64,000 nt of DNA from Pluralibacter gergoviae ATCC 33028 = NBRC 105706 (GTDB taxonomy: Bacteria > Pseudomonadota > Gammaproteobacteria > Enterobacterales > Enterobacteriaceae), in NCBI RefSeq assembly GCF_001598855.1, contig NZ_BCZS01000001.1, forward strand, positions 434,001-498,000. Reading direction: 5' to 3'. The notes under the pieces were generated by a model that saw nothing but the letters and a program-made list of their open reading frames with translations, was not told where the DNA came from and ran no database searches. Position numbers and translations under genes: made by a program. Shown here one piece after another: positions 35,198-44,066 of this stretch (position 1 is the first letter of the stretch; each line of letters opens with the position of its first letter).

Positions 35198-35330
35198 GGT
35201 GAGTCAGCTCCTGAATTATTGCGGGGGAATTAACCGGCTGGGGATCGCCGGACACCGGCGGGAGGTCGCCCTGATGCTGCGCGCAGCCCGTAAGCGCGCA
35301 CAACACCAGAAGCAAGATGCTGAATTTCAT
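35190..35330 (-). CDS. virB7: VirB7 lipoprotein
   Basis: A 46-residue lipoprotein missed by size-limited ORF searches. MKFSILLLVLCALTGC carries a lipobox LTGC at residues 13-16, followed by a short Pro-rich tail (PPVSGDPQPVNSPA). GAGG precedes the ATG at 35330. The stop overlaps the virB8 start. Size, lipobox and position between virB6 and virB8 identify it as VirB7, which anchors the core complex in the outer membrane. Confidence 0.85.
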   Translation of the reverse strand: MKFSILLLVLCALTGCAQHQGDLPPVSGDPQPVNSPAIIQELTHHV

Positions 35331-35419
35331 GGAAGCCTCTTATCGGATAAATGTAGGAAGGCCTCACCGCTGGCAGAGGCCACGGCGTGACGGAGAAAAG
35401 AAATTAGCGGTCGGGAGGA

Positions 35420-36451
35420 TTAACGATGACGCTGCTGATTCTGGCGTTTCATGCTTTCAATGGCGGTGGCACGTTTCTGCCAGGCGCTCACGGTTTTGCC
35501 CGCCCCTGCGGCAATGAACCTGCCGGTTGTCGCTGCTGCGGCCATGCCACCTTTGGCGGTCAATCGGCCCCCGGTCTTTATGCCGGGTCTGGCGGCGTCG
35601 GCAGATCTGCTCGCCAGCCTGCTAAGTCCGCTCATGGCGGCACCCTGTAACACGGCCTGTACGGCGGCACCGCTCAGCGCAGTGGCTATTTTCGCTGAAA
35701 AATACACCACGACGCCTGCGGCAATCCCGGCCAGCAAACATTGCGCCGCCAGGGTCACCATATTGCTTTCAGCAGACGTTGCTGTGGCGGCATCCAGTAT
35801 TTTATTCAGGTAGTTGATGGCGATTCGGACAGACAGGGCAGAGAACATGATCGTTAAGATTGCGGTAAATATTGTTTTCAGCCAGTTATCAAACATGGGT
35901 TTAAGAAAACCGTACAGCAGGCAGAAAATAAAGAGTGGGGCGGTGGTGGTCATTAACAAAATGGTGATTTCGGCGAGCAGGTTGACAAAGGTTGCAGCCA
36001 GTAACAGAACGGTTGCACCGCCCCAGACCAGCACCTCGGCAAAGCCGCCATTCATTTTAACGTAGGTGGAGGTATCGAGATTAAACAGCGTTTGCCCCAG
36101 CGCTTGTGCCTTTTCCCACACCGTGTCGAGCAGCGCCCAGACATTATCATCGCCACTAATGCCGTCCTTAAGCCCTTCAATGGCCGCAATGATAGCATTC
36201 AGCCAGCCATCGCGGTTTAAAACGAAAGTGGTGATCAGCAACATGCGCCCCACATCCCAGACAACATCTTCAACCGGTGTCTGGAGTTTGCCGCCAAGCG
36301 TCTGATACCCGCGATACGTAATAAATAGGGTGAAGGAACTGACGATAATCACACTGATTAGGGTGCCGTAGGTAGAAGACTGACCCTCTAAAACGGCATT
36401 GAGTCCATCCATGATGTTTTTGTCCATACCAACAAAAATACCACCGGACAT
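35420..36451 (-). CDS. virB6: VirB6 polytopic inner-membrane protein
   Basis: About 343 residues. I prefer the ATG at 36451 (MSGGIFVGMDKNIM) because GAGAGG is 4 bases upstream. An in-frame ATG at 36463 overlaps that site. Five or more hydrophobic helices are visible (for example LISVIIVSSFTLFITYRG and VLLLAATFVNLLAEITILLM), with the conserved ALLDTVWEKAQALGQTLFNL and a Gly/Ala-rich cytoplasmic tail. This is the VirB6 channel component. Confidence 0.88.
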   Translation of the reverse strand: MSGGIFVGMDKNIMDGLNAVLEGQSSTYGTLISVIIVSSFTLFITYRGYQTLGGKLQTPVEDVVWDVGRMLLITTFVLNRDGWLNAIIAAIEGLKDGISGDDNVWALLDTVWEKAQALGQTLFNLDTSTYVKMNGGFAEVLVWGGATVLLLAATFVNLLAEITILLMTTTAPLFIFCLLYGFLKPMFDNWLKTIFTAILTIMFSALSVRIAINYLNKILDAATATSAESNMVTLAAQCLLAGIAAGVVVYFSAKIATALSGAAVQAVLQGAAMSGLSRLASRSADAARPGIKTGGRLTAKGGMAAAATTGRFIAAGAGKTVSAWQKRATAIESMKRQNQQRHR

Positions 36452-36485
36452 GGTGCCTCTCATTAGTCAGGAACAGACAGGGGAT

Positions 36486-36509
36486 AAAACAGGGAAGAAC
36501 CCCTGTTTT
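36486..36509 (-). terminator. hairpin between eexN and virB6
   Basis: AAAACAGGG/CCCTGTTTT, a 9-bp perfect stem with a 6-base loop. It lies within the T4SS unit between virB6 and eexN (transcribed leftward, so just after eexN) and could be an RNA-processing or attenuating element. An A/T-rich arm on each side makes it terminator-like in both directions. Upstream gene order makes partial readthrough necessary. Confidence 0.5.
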
Positions 36510-36523
36510 TATTGGCGGGAATA

Positions 36524-36799
36524 TTACTGAGTGACGGATTTTCTTTTTTGGGCTTCCTGCTGAAACAGTGTCTCGAATTTTTCCCTGATGCCGGGTTTGC
36601 CGGTCTGGGCAAACATTAATGCTGCCCGGTGTGCAAACTCGCAGTTGTCGCTTGCCTCGCCATCCTTGAGGCATTGCGTATAGACCTTATAGGTTTCATC
36701 GGGATGTTCTTTATACCAGGCTTCTGATTTCGTCTCTTTACAACCGGATAAGACTAGAATGCCTGACATGACGCATAAGGTTAATACGGGTTTTAACAT
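36524..36799 (-). CDS. eexN: EexN-family entry-exclusion lipoprotein
   Basis: A 91-residue lipoprotein. The signal sequence ends at VLSGC, the lipobox, near residue 20, followed by KETKSEAWYKEHPDETYKVY and CLKDGEASDNCEFAHRA. C...WYKEHPDE...C...C is the EexN pattern. It blocks entry of related elements into cells that already carry one. It lies between virB5 and virB6, the usual location. Confidence 0.85.
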   Translation of the reverse strand: MLKPVLTLCVMSGILVLSGCKETKSEAWYKEHPDETYKVYTQCLKDGEASDNCEFAHRAALMFAQTGKPGIREKFETLFQQEAQKRKSVTQ

Positions 36800-36809
36800 G
36801 TTAACCTCC

Positions 36810-37529
36810 CTATAGAGAGTTCAGATCAGCAACGGGCGCAGTTAATTGCTGTTGCTCGAAGGCTTTCTGTTTTTGCTGTTCCAGCAGCGTTGCTCGCTGT
36901 TCAGTCTGTTTGACTGACATCTCCCACTGGCTGGTCAGCGCATTCAATTGTACGCTTTTGGCCGCGATGGCGTTAGCCAGGTCCTGTGACTCTTTCGAAT
37001 CCTGCGCATTAGCAATACGGTCTGATAAATCTGATATATCACCGAGCGTGCCCGTGATCTTGTTTTCAACCTCGGACGTATTTTCTATCGCTACGGCCTG
37101 ATTCAGGATCATCTGTTTGCAGCTGTCCAGATAACGCTGTGAGGAACTGGACGGGTTACAGGTATCGAACGTTTTATATTTGTTATACAATCTACTAAGT
37201 TCAGACGAATATGACCCGCTTTGGTTGCTCAGCAGGTCATCCAGTGAAATACCGTTTTGACGAAGATTATCGATATCGGTTTTCAGACTTTTGGCCTCGC
37301 GGAGAAATGCCTGAACGTCCCGCACGCCCGTTGCCGTGGCTAATTGCTGCTTGTAGGCATCGAGTTCACTTCTATAGTGGGTGACGGTTTCCTGCCACTG
37401 CTGGAGTTTCTGGATCCACTGATTCATGGATTCGGTATTCTGTACGGCGTCGAATACCGGTATTCCGGCACTTAACGCTCGGGTGGAAATAAACAACGAT
37501 AATGCCAGTATGATATCTCTGAACCGCAT
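36810..37529 (-). CDS. virB5: VirB5 minor pilin
   Basis: About 239 residues. Of several clustered ATGs, 37529 (MRFRDIILALSLFISTRALS) has GGAGG eight bases before it and begins a clean signal peptide. The mature part is helical with VFDAVQNTESMNQWIQKLQQ and AVAIENTSEVENKI, the VirB5/TrbJ type. It sits at the pilus tip and may mediate recipient contact. Confidence 0.85.
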   Translation of the reverse strand: MRFRDIILALSLFISTRALSAGIPVFDAVQNTESMNQWIQKLQQWQETVTHYRSELDAYKQQLATATGVRDVQAFLREAKSLKTDIDNLRQNGISLDDLLSNQSGSYSSELSRLYNKYKTFDTCNPSSSSQRYLDSCKQMILNQAVAIENTSEVENKITGTLGDISDLSDRIANAQDSKESQDLANAIAAKSVQLNALTSQWEMSVKQTEQRATLLEQQKQKAFEQQQLTAPVADLNSL

Positions 37530-37552
37530 TTTCATTACCTCCGTCATGAATA

Positions 37553-40303
37553 TTACAGGGCTTGTTCAAGGAAGGCGGCTTTCCAGTCATCAGGCTGCAT
37601 TCCTTCCTGATACAGGGTGTCGAACAGTTTCAGGTTGTCTTCGCTCCCGCTCAGCATTTTGGTAAGTTTCCCGAGGCCCGCTAAATCCATTTTCGCCATC
37701 GCCACAAAAGGCCGGGTTTCACCTGCGCGTAACGGCGTTTTCAGGACCACCATGTAGCGCTCACCCGCATCGAGATTTTTGACGATGTCGTACACGTTTT
37801 CCGGCACTTTCATCTTTTCCACGTAATCACCCCGGCTGGCCTTCGGGTTGGCGAGAAAAATCTGCGTACTGCACTGCTCGATAATCGCCGGGGCAATCGG
37901 GTGCTTGACGATTTCGTCAGGCGACTGGGTGGCGGGGACGAAGATGCCGTTCAGCTTGCGGATCACTTTCAGCATATTGAGCGAGAAGCGGGAGAATTCG
38001 ACATCGGCCAGCCATTTCCAGAACTCGTCCATGAACATTACCAGCCGGCGACCGTCCAACAGACTGGTGACGCGGTAAAGCAGATAAAACGTAATGGGGC
38101 CGCGAATATCGTCATCATCGAGAAATTCCGTACCGTCGATACCCACGTTATCAATGTTGCTGATGTTGAAGGTGTCCTCCTCATTATCGAATACCCAGCC
38201 GAACTCGCCGCCCTGCGCCCACTGTTTAAGGCGAATACGTAGCCCGTTGAGGCGGGCGTCGGTGGTGGGCGGCTCCGGCAGGACTTCCAGCAGCCGGGTG
38301 ATACCGAACTTGCGGTATTCCGGCGGGTAGTCGAGCATAATGGTATCTACGGCGGCACTGATCCGCTCCTCATCGCGCGGCTCGAGCGGCTTGCCGTTGC
38401 GGCGGCACAGCATGCGCACCAGCCGTTTGATAAAGCTGATATTCCGCCGGGTTGGGGCCAGCGCAAAAGGATTGAACCCGGTAGGCACACCGGTGCGAAT
38501 ACGGAAGTAGCGTCCGCCCATCTGACGTATCGCCATCTCCGCCGCCCGGTCCTTGTCGAAATACACGGTAGTCAGTTGCTTAAGAGGGGCTGATTCAGAG
38601 AACGTCGCCGGATTGCGGTACTTCTGCATCAGTTGCTGCATCATGGTCATCAGCATCGTTTTCCCTGAGCCGGTTTTACCGATAATCGCCGTATTACCCG
38701 GCGTTTTTTCGTTGAAGTCATCCCGTCCGCTCTGGCTGTCGTGCAGGTTCAGGTAATACCCGCCGCCGCCAGGGGATTTGAGGATGGCGATGGCATCGCC
38801 CCAGGGATTGACGTTTCGTTTATGAGGATGAAAATTGTGCAGGCTCGCCAGGTCGGCAAAGTTCTGGCTGCTGACGGCCACCAGACGGGGGCGCAGCGTA
38901 TAGATACCCGGCAGTTGCGCCAGGTACGCAGCGGGCAGCGACAGCGTGGACAGCGTCGTCATGATGCCGAGGTCGGCGAAGGGCTGCGCCAGTGCGTTGG
39001 TGTCCTTGACCACCTGGTCGGCGCTGTCTGAGGATACGAGCAGGGAAAAGTGGTATTTTCCGCAGGAGACATGCCCGGACTGGAGCAGGTCACGCAACAC
39101 AATCAGCTCTTCACGCTGTGAAATGGCGTCGTCATCCGCCGAAGTCAGGCGCTTTTCCGCCAGACGAATATGCTTCTGCGCCTCATCGCGGGCCATGCAG
39201 GTGAAGGACTGCGTCAGCACATACTCGCTTTCGGAATACAGCAGCGCGTCCAGCAGGCCGGTCGCGGTCTCCGGCGAATAATCTTTGATTTCCAGACTGC
39301 GGAAAAAACGGGAGCCGCCGACCGTCTGGCACTCGGCGGTGTCGGTGGTAAAAAAGACATCCGGCGTGCTTAATGTTTCATAAAACGTCGCACGCGTGAC
39401 CGCCACCTTTTGCCACTGGCCGGTGAGCAGGCGGTGATAAAAGGACAGCTGGGCGGAATACACCCGCCCGTTGCCTTCATACATCCCCAGTGGCGTCGCC
39501 GTATAGCGGGACAGCGCCGAAGCCAGCGCATCCCGGTGTTCCAGCATCACTTTCAGGGCGTCATCCAGCGCCGCTTTGCGTTTACCGGACGGCTGCGCCT
39601 TCATGGCCTTTTTCTCCAGCGGAGAGAAGGGCGCATAGCAGACGGTGAAAAACAGCCGGTGCCGCCAGAACGGCTTTTCGTTGAGCGGTTGGTAATACAG
39701 CCGGGTCACTTCATCAGAAAAGGGAATACCTGAATTCGCGTCAAAGACATCGTGGTACTTTTCCCGGATACGGTGAAGATAAAAAGTAACCGGCAGGCCT
39801 TCATACGCACGAATCACGTTATTGAGATGCGTCGCCATTAACGTCAGGTGATGTTCATCCTCGCATTCAAAAACGGTGCCCTCCAGCTCCCAGCTGGCAA
39901 CCAAATCACCCTGGCGGTTTCTGATGACGTGCGGATGAATATGGGAGGAATACGGAATGTATTCCTCCAGCGTAACGCGTTCGTTTAACTTCATCTTTTC
40001 AATAAACTCCGAAACGTCGACGGCGTCATAGCGGTTTGCCAGCAGGGCATTGGCACCAAAATGTTTATTGGTGCCAAACCGGCCACGGGTTATAAAGGCC
40101 AGCCAGAGCAGCCCGAAATAGTGAATATCGGTTCTGGCCTTTGCCTTCATCTCCAGCCAGGCGGGAATAAGTAGTAATATCAGGTAATTGCTGACATAGA
40201 CCGCCAGCAGGACGATGGCCCCGCTGACCATCACGAACGGCACGAGGGGAATGCCGGCTATGGCGGCAGGCCGCGTCAGCGCTTTGTTCAGCGTAGCCAT
40301 CAT
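37553..40303 (-). CDS. virB3-virB4: VirB3-VirB4 fusion ATPase
   Basis: 916 residues. The first ~100 are a VirB3 domain with two hydrophobic helices (GIPLVPFVMVSGAIVLLAVY, ILLLIPAWLEMKAKAR) ending GLLWLAF. From there the VirB4 ATPase follows: GKTGSGKTMLMTMMQQLM is Walker A near residue 545, VMFMDEFWKWLAD Walker B, and FVPATQSPDEIVKHPI and IFLANPKASRGDY are conserved VirB4 segments. No separate virB3 gene exists in the window. The fusion is known in several VirB systems. Confidence 0.92.
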   Translation of the reverse strand: MMATLNKALTRPAAIAGIPLVPFVMVSGAIVLLAVYVSNYLILLLIPAWLEMKAKARTDIHYFGLLWLAFITRGRFGTNKHFGANALLANRYDAVDVSEFIEKMKLNERVTLEEYIPYSSHIHPHVIRNRQGDLVASWELEGTVFECEDEHHLTLMATHLNNVIRAYEGLPVTFYLHRIREKYHDVFDANSGIPFSDEVTRLYYQPLNEKPFWRHRLFFTVCYAPFSPLEKKAMKAQPSGKRKAALDDALKVMLEHRDALASALSRYTATPLGMYEGNGRVYSAQLSFYHRLLTGQWQKVAVTRATFYETLSTPDVFFTTDTAECQTVGGSRFFRSLEIKDYSPETATGLLDALLYSESEYVLTQSFTCMARDEAQKHIRLAEKRLTSADDDAISQREELIVLRDLLQSGHVSCGKYHFSLLVSSDSADQVVKDTNALAQPFADLGIMTTLSTLSLPAAYLAQLPGIYTLRPRLVAVSSQNFADLASLHNFHPHKRNVNPWGDAIAILKSPGGGGYYLNLHDSQSGRDDFNEKTPGNTAIIGKTGSGKTMLMTMMQQLMQKYRNPATFSESAPLKQLTTVYFDKDRAAEMAIRQMGGRYFRIRTGVPTGFNPFALAPTRRNISFIKRLVRMLCRRNGKPLEPRDEERISAAVDTIMLDYPPEYRKFGITRLLEVLPEPPTTDARLNGLRIRLKQWAQGGEFGWVFDNEEDTFNISNIDNVGIDGTEFLDDDDIRGPITFYLLYRVTSLLDGRRLVMFMDEFWKWLADVEFSRFSLNMLKVIRKLNGIFVPATQSPDEIVKHPIAPAIIEQCSTQIFLANPKASRGDYVEKMKVPENVYDIVKNLDAGERYMVVLKTPLRAGETRPFVAMAKMDLAGLGKLTKMLSGSEDNLKLFDTLYQEGMQPDDWKAAFLEQAL

Positions 40304-40311
40304 TGCCTCCC

Positions 40312-40593
40312 TTATGATGCCCAGTAGGCACCGAAACCTGACGCGCCGACGATAAGGATGGCGCCAATGATGACGTTGCGCATGTCATGGAGGCTCTTGC
40401 CGTCAAACAAGACTTTGTATCCCACCCACATGGTGGCCAGCGTGATGGTGACGGCGGCGAGCCCGAGCAGGCCGGTGGAGGTGTTACTCAGCGTCTCATT
40501 GGCTTTATTAAATCCGCTGTCCGCTGCCAGCACCGGGCTTGCCATTAACAAGGAAGAGAGGACGGGCCAGTCAGTCTGTTTTCGTTTCATCAT
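40312..40593 (-). CDS. virB2: VirB2 major pilin
   Basis: 93 residues. A signal peptide ends about ASPVLA, followed by a short loop and two hydrophobic helices (GLLGLAAVTITLATMWVGYK and VIIGAILIVGASGFGAYW). This is the prepilin of the conjugative pilus. It overlaps the virB1 stop by 4 bases. Confidence 0.9.
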   Translation of the reverse strand: MMKRKQTDWPVLSSLLMASPVLAADSGFNKANETLSNTSTGLLGLAAVTITLATMWVGYKVLFDGKSLHDMRNVIIGAILIVGASGFGAYWAS

Positions 40594-41237
40594 TGTTCCT
40601 CCTGGGGGCCGGGAATGGGTAACGCGCCGCGTATCACGGCATTGGGGTAGCGCAGGGATGTGAGAACTGACGTGGCGTTATCGGTAAGCTCGCCACGCAT
40701 GACGGCGGTGGGGTAACGGATTTCAGGCACGAGCTTTTCGGCGGGTGGTCGCTGCCGGTCTTCCCGCGTTGACGGTACGGTGTAGCCGATGCGCTGGATG
40801 TAGCTGGTCTGGTTAAACGCGAATTCCGGCTGTTGGCCGGTCGTGAAATTTCCTGAGTAGTAGCAACTGAGCGCACGCTTCAGGGAACGGCCACGGCGGT
40901 AGCAGTCGGTGAGGATGCGCTCAAACACGTACAGGTTGGTACAGGGGTCAAGAAGGTCACGGGCGGTCACGTCGTAATGGCGGAAATTGGTGCTGGTGAT
41001 TTGCATCAGCCCGACCGAATAACGTCGGCCCTGTGCTGCCAGCCGTCCGGTGAGGCTGATGGCCTCATCCCTGCTGGTGGGGAAATGTGAAATCACGCCT
41101 TTGCCACTGGGCAGAATTTCAGCGATGGCATACGGATTCAAACCGGATTCAACCCGCGCCACATCAAGCACCGTGGACGGGTGAATGCTGGGGGCGCACT
41201 GCATAGCCGCCGCCAGAAATACGGTGGTGGAAAGCAT
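40590..41237 (-). CDS. virB1: VirB1 lytic transglycosylase
   Basis: 215 residues from the ATG at 41237, which has GAGG five bases upstream. A short hydrophobic N-terminus (MLSTTVFLAAAMQCAPSIHP) precedes VARVESGLNPYAIAEI with the catalytic Glu, SVGLMQITSTNF and ALSCYYSGNF, the SLT-domain signature. It opens the peptidoglycan for pilus assembly. Confidence 0.9.
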   Translation of the reverse strand: MLSTTVFLAAAMQCAPSIHPSTVLDVARVESGLNPYAIAEILPSGKGVISHFPTSRDEAISLTGRLAAQGRRYSVGLMQITSTNFRHYDVTARDLLDPCTNLYVFERILTDCYRRGRSLKRALSCYYSGNFTTGQQPEFAFNQTSYIQRIGYTVPSTREDRQRPPAEKLVPEIRYPTAVMRGELTDNATSVLTSLRYPNAVIRGALPIPGPQEEQ

Positions 41238-41315
41238 GATGGCCTCGGAATGGTAAACCGGGCAACGCGTACCGCCATCAGACGGCACAGGGCCGGGAAA
41301 GTGGGGGAGGGGCGG

Positions 41316-41537
41316 TTAAATGGACTGAGTATCCTGTGTCGCGCCGCCGTCATCCCTGGGCTCAAGGAGCACTAACTTGCCGGAGATAGCAATACCGGGT
41401 GTCAGCATGATATTCAGGCCAGACTTACCGTTATGAGCGAACGCCACGCCAACCCTGGTCCAATACGTGTTTATTTCGCCCTGTGCATCGGGTTGACTTT
41501 CCTGAGTGACGAATACGTGGTAAATGGGTTTTCGCAT
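41316..41537 (-). CDS. uncharacterised small protein upstream of virB1
   Basis: 73 residues, MRKPIYHVFVTQESQPDAQG and so on, with AGAGGAGG just before the ATG. The middle NTYWTRVGVAFAHNGKSGLN and the PGIAISGKLVLLEPRDD end form a recognisable small beta-rich family often seen in plasmid and phage regions, without assigned function. It leads the virB cluster. Confidence 0.65.
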   Translation of the reverse strand: MRKPIYHVFVTQESQPDAQGEINTYWTRVGVAFAHNGKSGLNIMLTPGIAISGKLVLLEPRDDGGATQDTQSI

Positions 41538-41887
41538 GACGCCTCCTCTAATAAAAACAACAATGAGTTAAATGAATGTCACATCCCAATTCTGCATTCC
41601 GGTTTTAACGGGTCAGCGAGAACATTCAGCGGCACCCTGAATTGTGGTTTCGTGACAGCCCGAACCTTATTTTTAAAGAGCAATACCCGATCTGGGGAAA
41701 TTAACGACCATTCGGGCAACCATTCTGTAATGACGTTTTCAGGATCAGATATCCGGGGCGGCATATACACGATAAATTCAAAGTTAAAATGAGAGAGATA
41801 AATTAGTGGTGGAGGGGGTGAACTCTGCGAGAAATAAAAGTAAGTGAAATATATAATAAAGACGACTGTGTATTCATAGTTAATGAT

Positions 41888-41922
41888 AGAGACATGCAGG
41901 GGAAATGTTCCTGCATGTCTCT
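41888..41922. terminator. strong hairpin after the traR-like gene
   Basis: AGAGACATGCAGG/CCTGCATGTCTCT, a perfect 13-bp stem with a 9-base loop, 10 bases after the stop of the zinc-finger gene. It separates the regulatory trio (42.9-41.9 kb) from the virB unit. Confidence 0.7.
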
Positions 41923-41932
41923 GTGACCATTA

Positions 41933-42142
41933 TTAACGTGTTCGACGTTCAAGTTTTTCCTGGCATTCTGTGCAGGTGGTTATGCCTGGGAGTGCCTGCC
42001 GTCGCTTTTCAGGAATGGGCTTACCGCATAGACGACAATGGAATAATGATGGCGTAGACCCTAGCTTAAAACGACTCTGTTCAATCATATCCTCCAGTCG
42101 TTGCTCATTAAATTCCTGATCGCGGTCGATCTCATCTGGCAT
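41933..42142 (-). CDS. TraR/DksA-type zinc-finger protein
   Basis: 69 residues from the ATG at 42142, which has GGAGGG six bases upstream. The N-terminal acidic helix (DEIDRDQEFNEQRLEDMIEQ) is followed by a C4 zinc finger FHCRLCGKPIPEKRRQAL then TTCTEC. Small TraR/DksA proteins bind RNA polymerase through its secondary channel. Here it is coupled to the DUF2857 gene by an 11-base overlap. Confidence 0.85.
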   Translation of the reverse strand: MPDEIDRDQEFNEQRLEDMIEQSRFKLGSTPSLFHCRLCGKPIPEKRRQALPGITTCTECQEKLERRTR

Positions 42143-42719
42143 GGGCGGCCCTCCGGTCTGACGCCTCCTGTTCACAAAGTGCGATACGCTTCCAGACGAT
42201 GGTCAGTGACAACCCTTCGACTTTCGGCAGCAGGGATTGCGTTACTTGCATCATGGCAGCCAGCGCATCGGTCGATTCCAGGTTGGCCACCCGGCATTGT
42301 TGCCATTGCAGCCAGATGGCAGTATCCGTATCTTCGTCCGGCTCTGGCGTCCGGCCATAAGGTACACGGACGCCCAGTAACCGGCGGCGAAGGCAAACTT
42401 CGTTGGAGGTGAGGCCAAAATACTTGTTGAGTAGCGCAATTGACCCGCCGAGCCGGATGGCATGATTGATACGTTCCTGCTGCAGAACCTCCTCACGGGA
42501 TTTAGCCAGAAGCAGGTGTAATGCGTCGTGATGAACCGTCACAGCCAAAAACTGCGCAGACTCCCGACTGATGATAAACAGCTCGTCTAGTGATAATTGG
42601 TTGAGGGCATTCATTTCGTCGAAAGTGAATCCTAGCGATTCACAGTGACGAACGTTGCCATCTTTCAATGCATGCAGGGCATCGGTTAATACGGCGTAAT
42701 TAAGTGATGGGATAATCAT
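42132..42719 (-). CDS. DUF2857 (FlhC-like) ICE regulatory protein
   Basis: 195 residues, with LNYAVLTDALHALKDGNVRH and CESLGFTFDEMNALNQLSLD, RLGGSIALLNKYFGLTSNEV and CLRRRLLGV. This is the DUF2857 pattern found near AlpA-type regulators in genomic islands. The helical order suggests a transcriptional co-regulator. Confidence 0.75.
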   Translation of the reverse strand: MIIPSLNYAVLTDALHALKDGNVRHCESLGFTFDEMNALNQLSLDELFIISRESAQFLAVTVHHDALHLLLAKSREEVLQQERINHAIRLGGSIALLNKYFGLTSNEVCLRRRLLGVRVPYGRTPEPDEDTDTAIWLQWQQCRVANLESTDALAAMMQVTQSLLPKVEGLSLTIVWKRIALCEQEASDRRAAHAR

Positions 42720-42733
42720 GGTATTTTCTCCCT

Positions 42734-42928
42734 TCAGCCTATTGGGCGGCGGACTAATTTAATATTGATCCATTCGTCAATTTCCGATTCGAGCCATGCG
42801 ACACTGGCCGGGCCAATCTTGATTGAGCGGGGGAAGGTATCGTCTTTCATATACAGATAGATTTGAGAGCGCTTCAGGCCAGTTTTTTCTTCAACCTGTT
42901 TCAGACGTAATAACTGATGAGATGTCAC
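42734..42928 (-). CDS. AlpA-family excisionase/regulator
   Basis: 64 residues from a GTG at 42928 with AGGAG six bases upstream. A longer in-frame ATG start has no site. TSHQLLRLKQVEEKTGLKRS, QIYLYMKDDTFPRSIKIG and SVAWLESEIDEWI give the classic AlpA/MerR-like helix-turn-helix. Such proteins activate integrase or transfer genes. It is the first gene of the regulatory trio. Confidence 0.85.
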   Translation of the reverse strand: MTSHQLLRLKQVEEKTGLKRSQIYLYMKDDTFPRSIKIGPASVAWLESEIDEWINIKLVRRPIG

Positions 42929-43004
42929 GGTATTCTCCTGTGGCAGATATAGCGCTAGCCGGGAGAACACACAACAACACAAAATAGTGGTGTGGAGAAA
43001 GCTG

Positions 43005-43165
43005 ATGAGCCCGTATTACGGAAAATACAATCCTTAATACGGGTTTTCATAGCGAAGGGCATCATCTTAATTTTGTGTTGGTAGGGAAGGGGGCGAGCCG
43101 CGCTCAAGCGCAGTCTTCAGGGTGTCGCCACTGAATCGATCGGTAATGCCTTTGTAAGTATCCCA
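43005..43165 (-). pseudogene. C-terminal remnant of a gene homologous to 48886-49752
   Basis: Reading leftward, WDTYKGITDRFSGDTLKTAL then ERGSPPSLPTQN parallels the C-terminus of the ORF at 48886 (DGITDHLSGDTLKTALERGS). The downstream hairpin CCCGTATTA...TAATACGGG (43009-43041) is also shared with 48810-48840. The upstream part of this copy is gone, replaced by the IS3 element. Confidence 0.6.
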
Positions 43166-43233
43166 GCTTTAGTTCCAGGCACTTTTTGAGATTTCCTGTT
43201 TCTGATCCCTCCCAATATCGGTGCCAGGATAAA

Positions 43234-44061
43234 TCAGAGATCCGGGCCTGTTTGCAGGCTTCGGACAAATTCTGCCGGAGTCTGGTTATTTAACGAAGAA
43301 TGCGGCCGGTACTGGTTATATTCCTGCCGCCAGTGCTCGATCTTATCCTGAGCATCTTCCAGTGACAGGAACCAGTGCACGTTCAGACATTCATCACGCA
43401 GGCTGCCGTTAAATGACTCGATCAGGGCGTTATCCGTGGGCTTCCCGGGGCGGGAGAAGTCCATCGTTACTCTGTTTTCATACGCCCAGCGGTCCAGCGT
43501 TTTCGAGATAAATTCGCTCCCGTTGTCCGTCTGTAGCCGCTGGGGTACACGCTGCTTTGTCTGCCTGATCCGTTCCATCACGGCAACCACATCGTCACCG
43601 CGAAGCCCCTGGCCTACCTCGATCGCCACGCATTCACGACTAAAATTATCGACTACAGTCAGGGCTCGGATCCGGCGTCCGTTGAACAGATTATCAGCAA
43701 CGAAATCCATGCTCCAGCACTGATCCACAGCGGTCACGGCCGGGCGGATACGCCTGTGCCTGGCCGTCACGTGCCGACGCGGGCGTTTTGACCGCAGGTA
43801 CAGCCCTTCCAGACAGTAAATCCGATGGGTTTTCTTATGGTTAACCAGCCAGCCCTCGCGCCGCAGCAGGATATGGATCCGCTGCACACCATAACGAATG
43901 CGGGTTTCTGCAATCTCCCGTATTCGCTGCGTGAGGGACCGGTCATCGCGGCAGCTGCGGTAGTTGTAGACCGTCCGGCTCTGCATCATCAGCCGGCATC
44001 CCCTGCGAACCCCGATGCGGTACGCCGCCAGCAGGTATTCTACCGCCTCGCGTTTCTGCAC
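43234..44061 (-). CDS. IS3-family transposase OrfB
   Basis: 275 residues with an rve integrase core: DQCWSMDFVADNLFNGRRIR (first Asp), TDNGSEFISKTLDRWA (second Asp) and RPGKPTDNALIESFNGSLRD (Glu), the DDE triad. It is made as a fusion to OrfA by -1 slippage on an AAAAAAG heptamer at the end of OrfA, giving the reading KKVLRPVQKREAVEYLL. Confidence 0.9.
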   Translation of the reverse strand: MQKREAVEYLLAAYRIGVRRGCRLMMQSRTVYNYRSCRDDRSLTQRIREIAETRIRYGVQRIHILLRREGWLVNHKKTHRIYCLEGLYLRSKRPRRHVTARHRRIRPAVTAVDQCWSMDFVADNLFNGRRIRALTVVDNFSRECVAIEVGQGLRGDDVVAVMERIRQTKQRVPQRLQTDNGSEFISKTLDRWAYENRVTMDFSRPGKPTDNALIESFNGSLRDECLNVHWFLSLEDAQDKIEHWRQEYNQYRPHSSLNNQTPAEFVRSLQTGPDL

Positions 44062-44066
44062 CGGCC

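Noticed and set aside
41579-41770. 63-residue minus-strand frame
   Set aside because: Plausible composition but no ribosome site before the start and no recognised family, so not listed as a gene.
43140-43200. left inverted repeat of the IS3 element
   Set aside because: A weak match (TGTAAGTATC against TGTTCAGTACC) without a target-site duplication, so the left end is left approximate.
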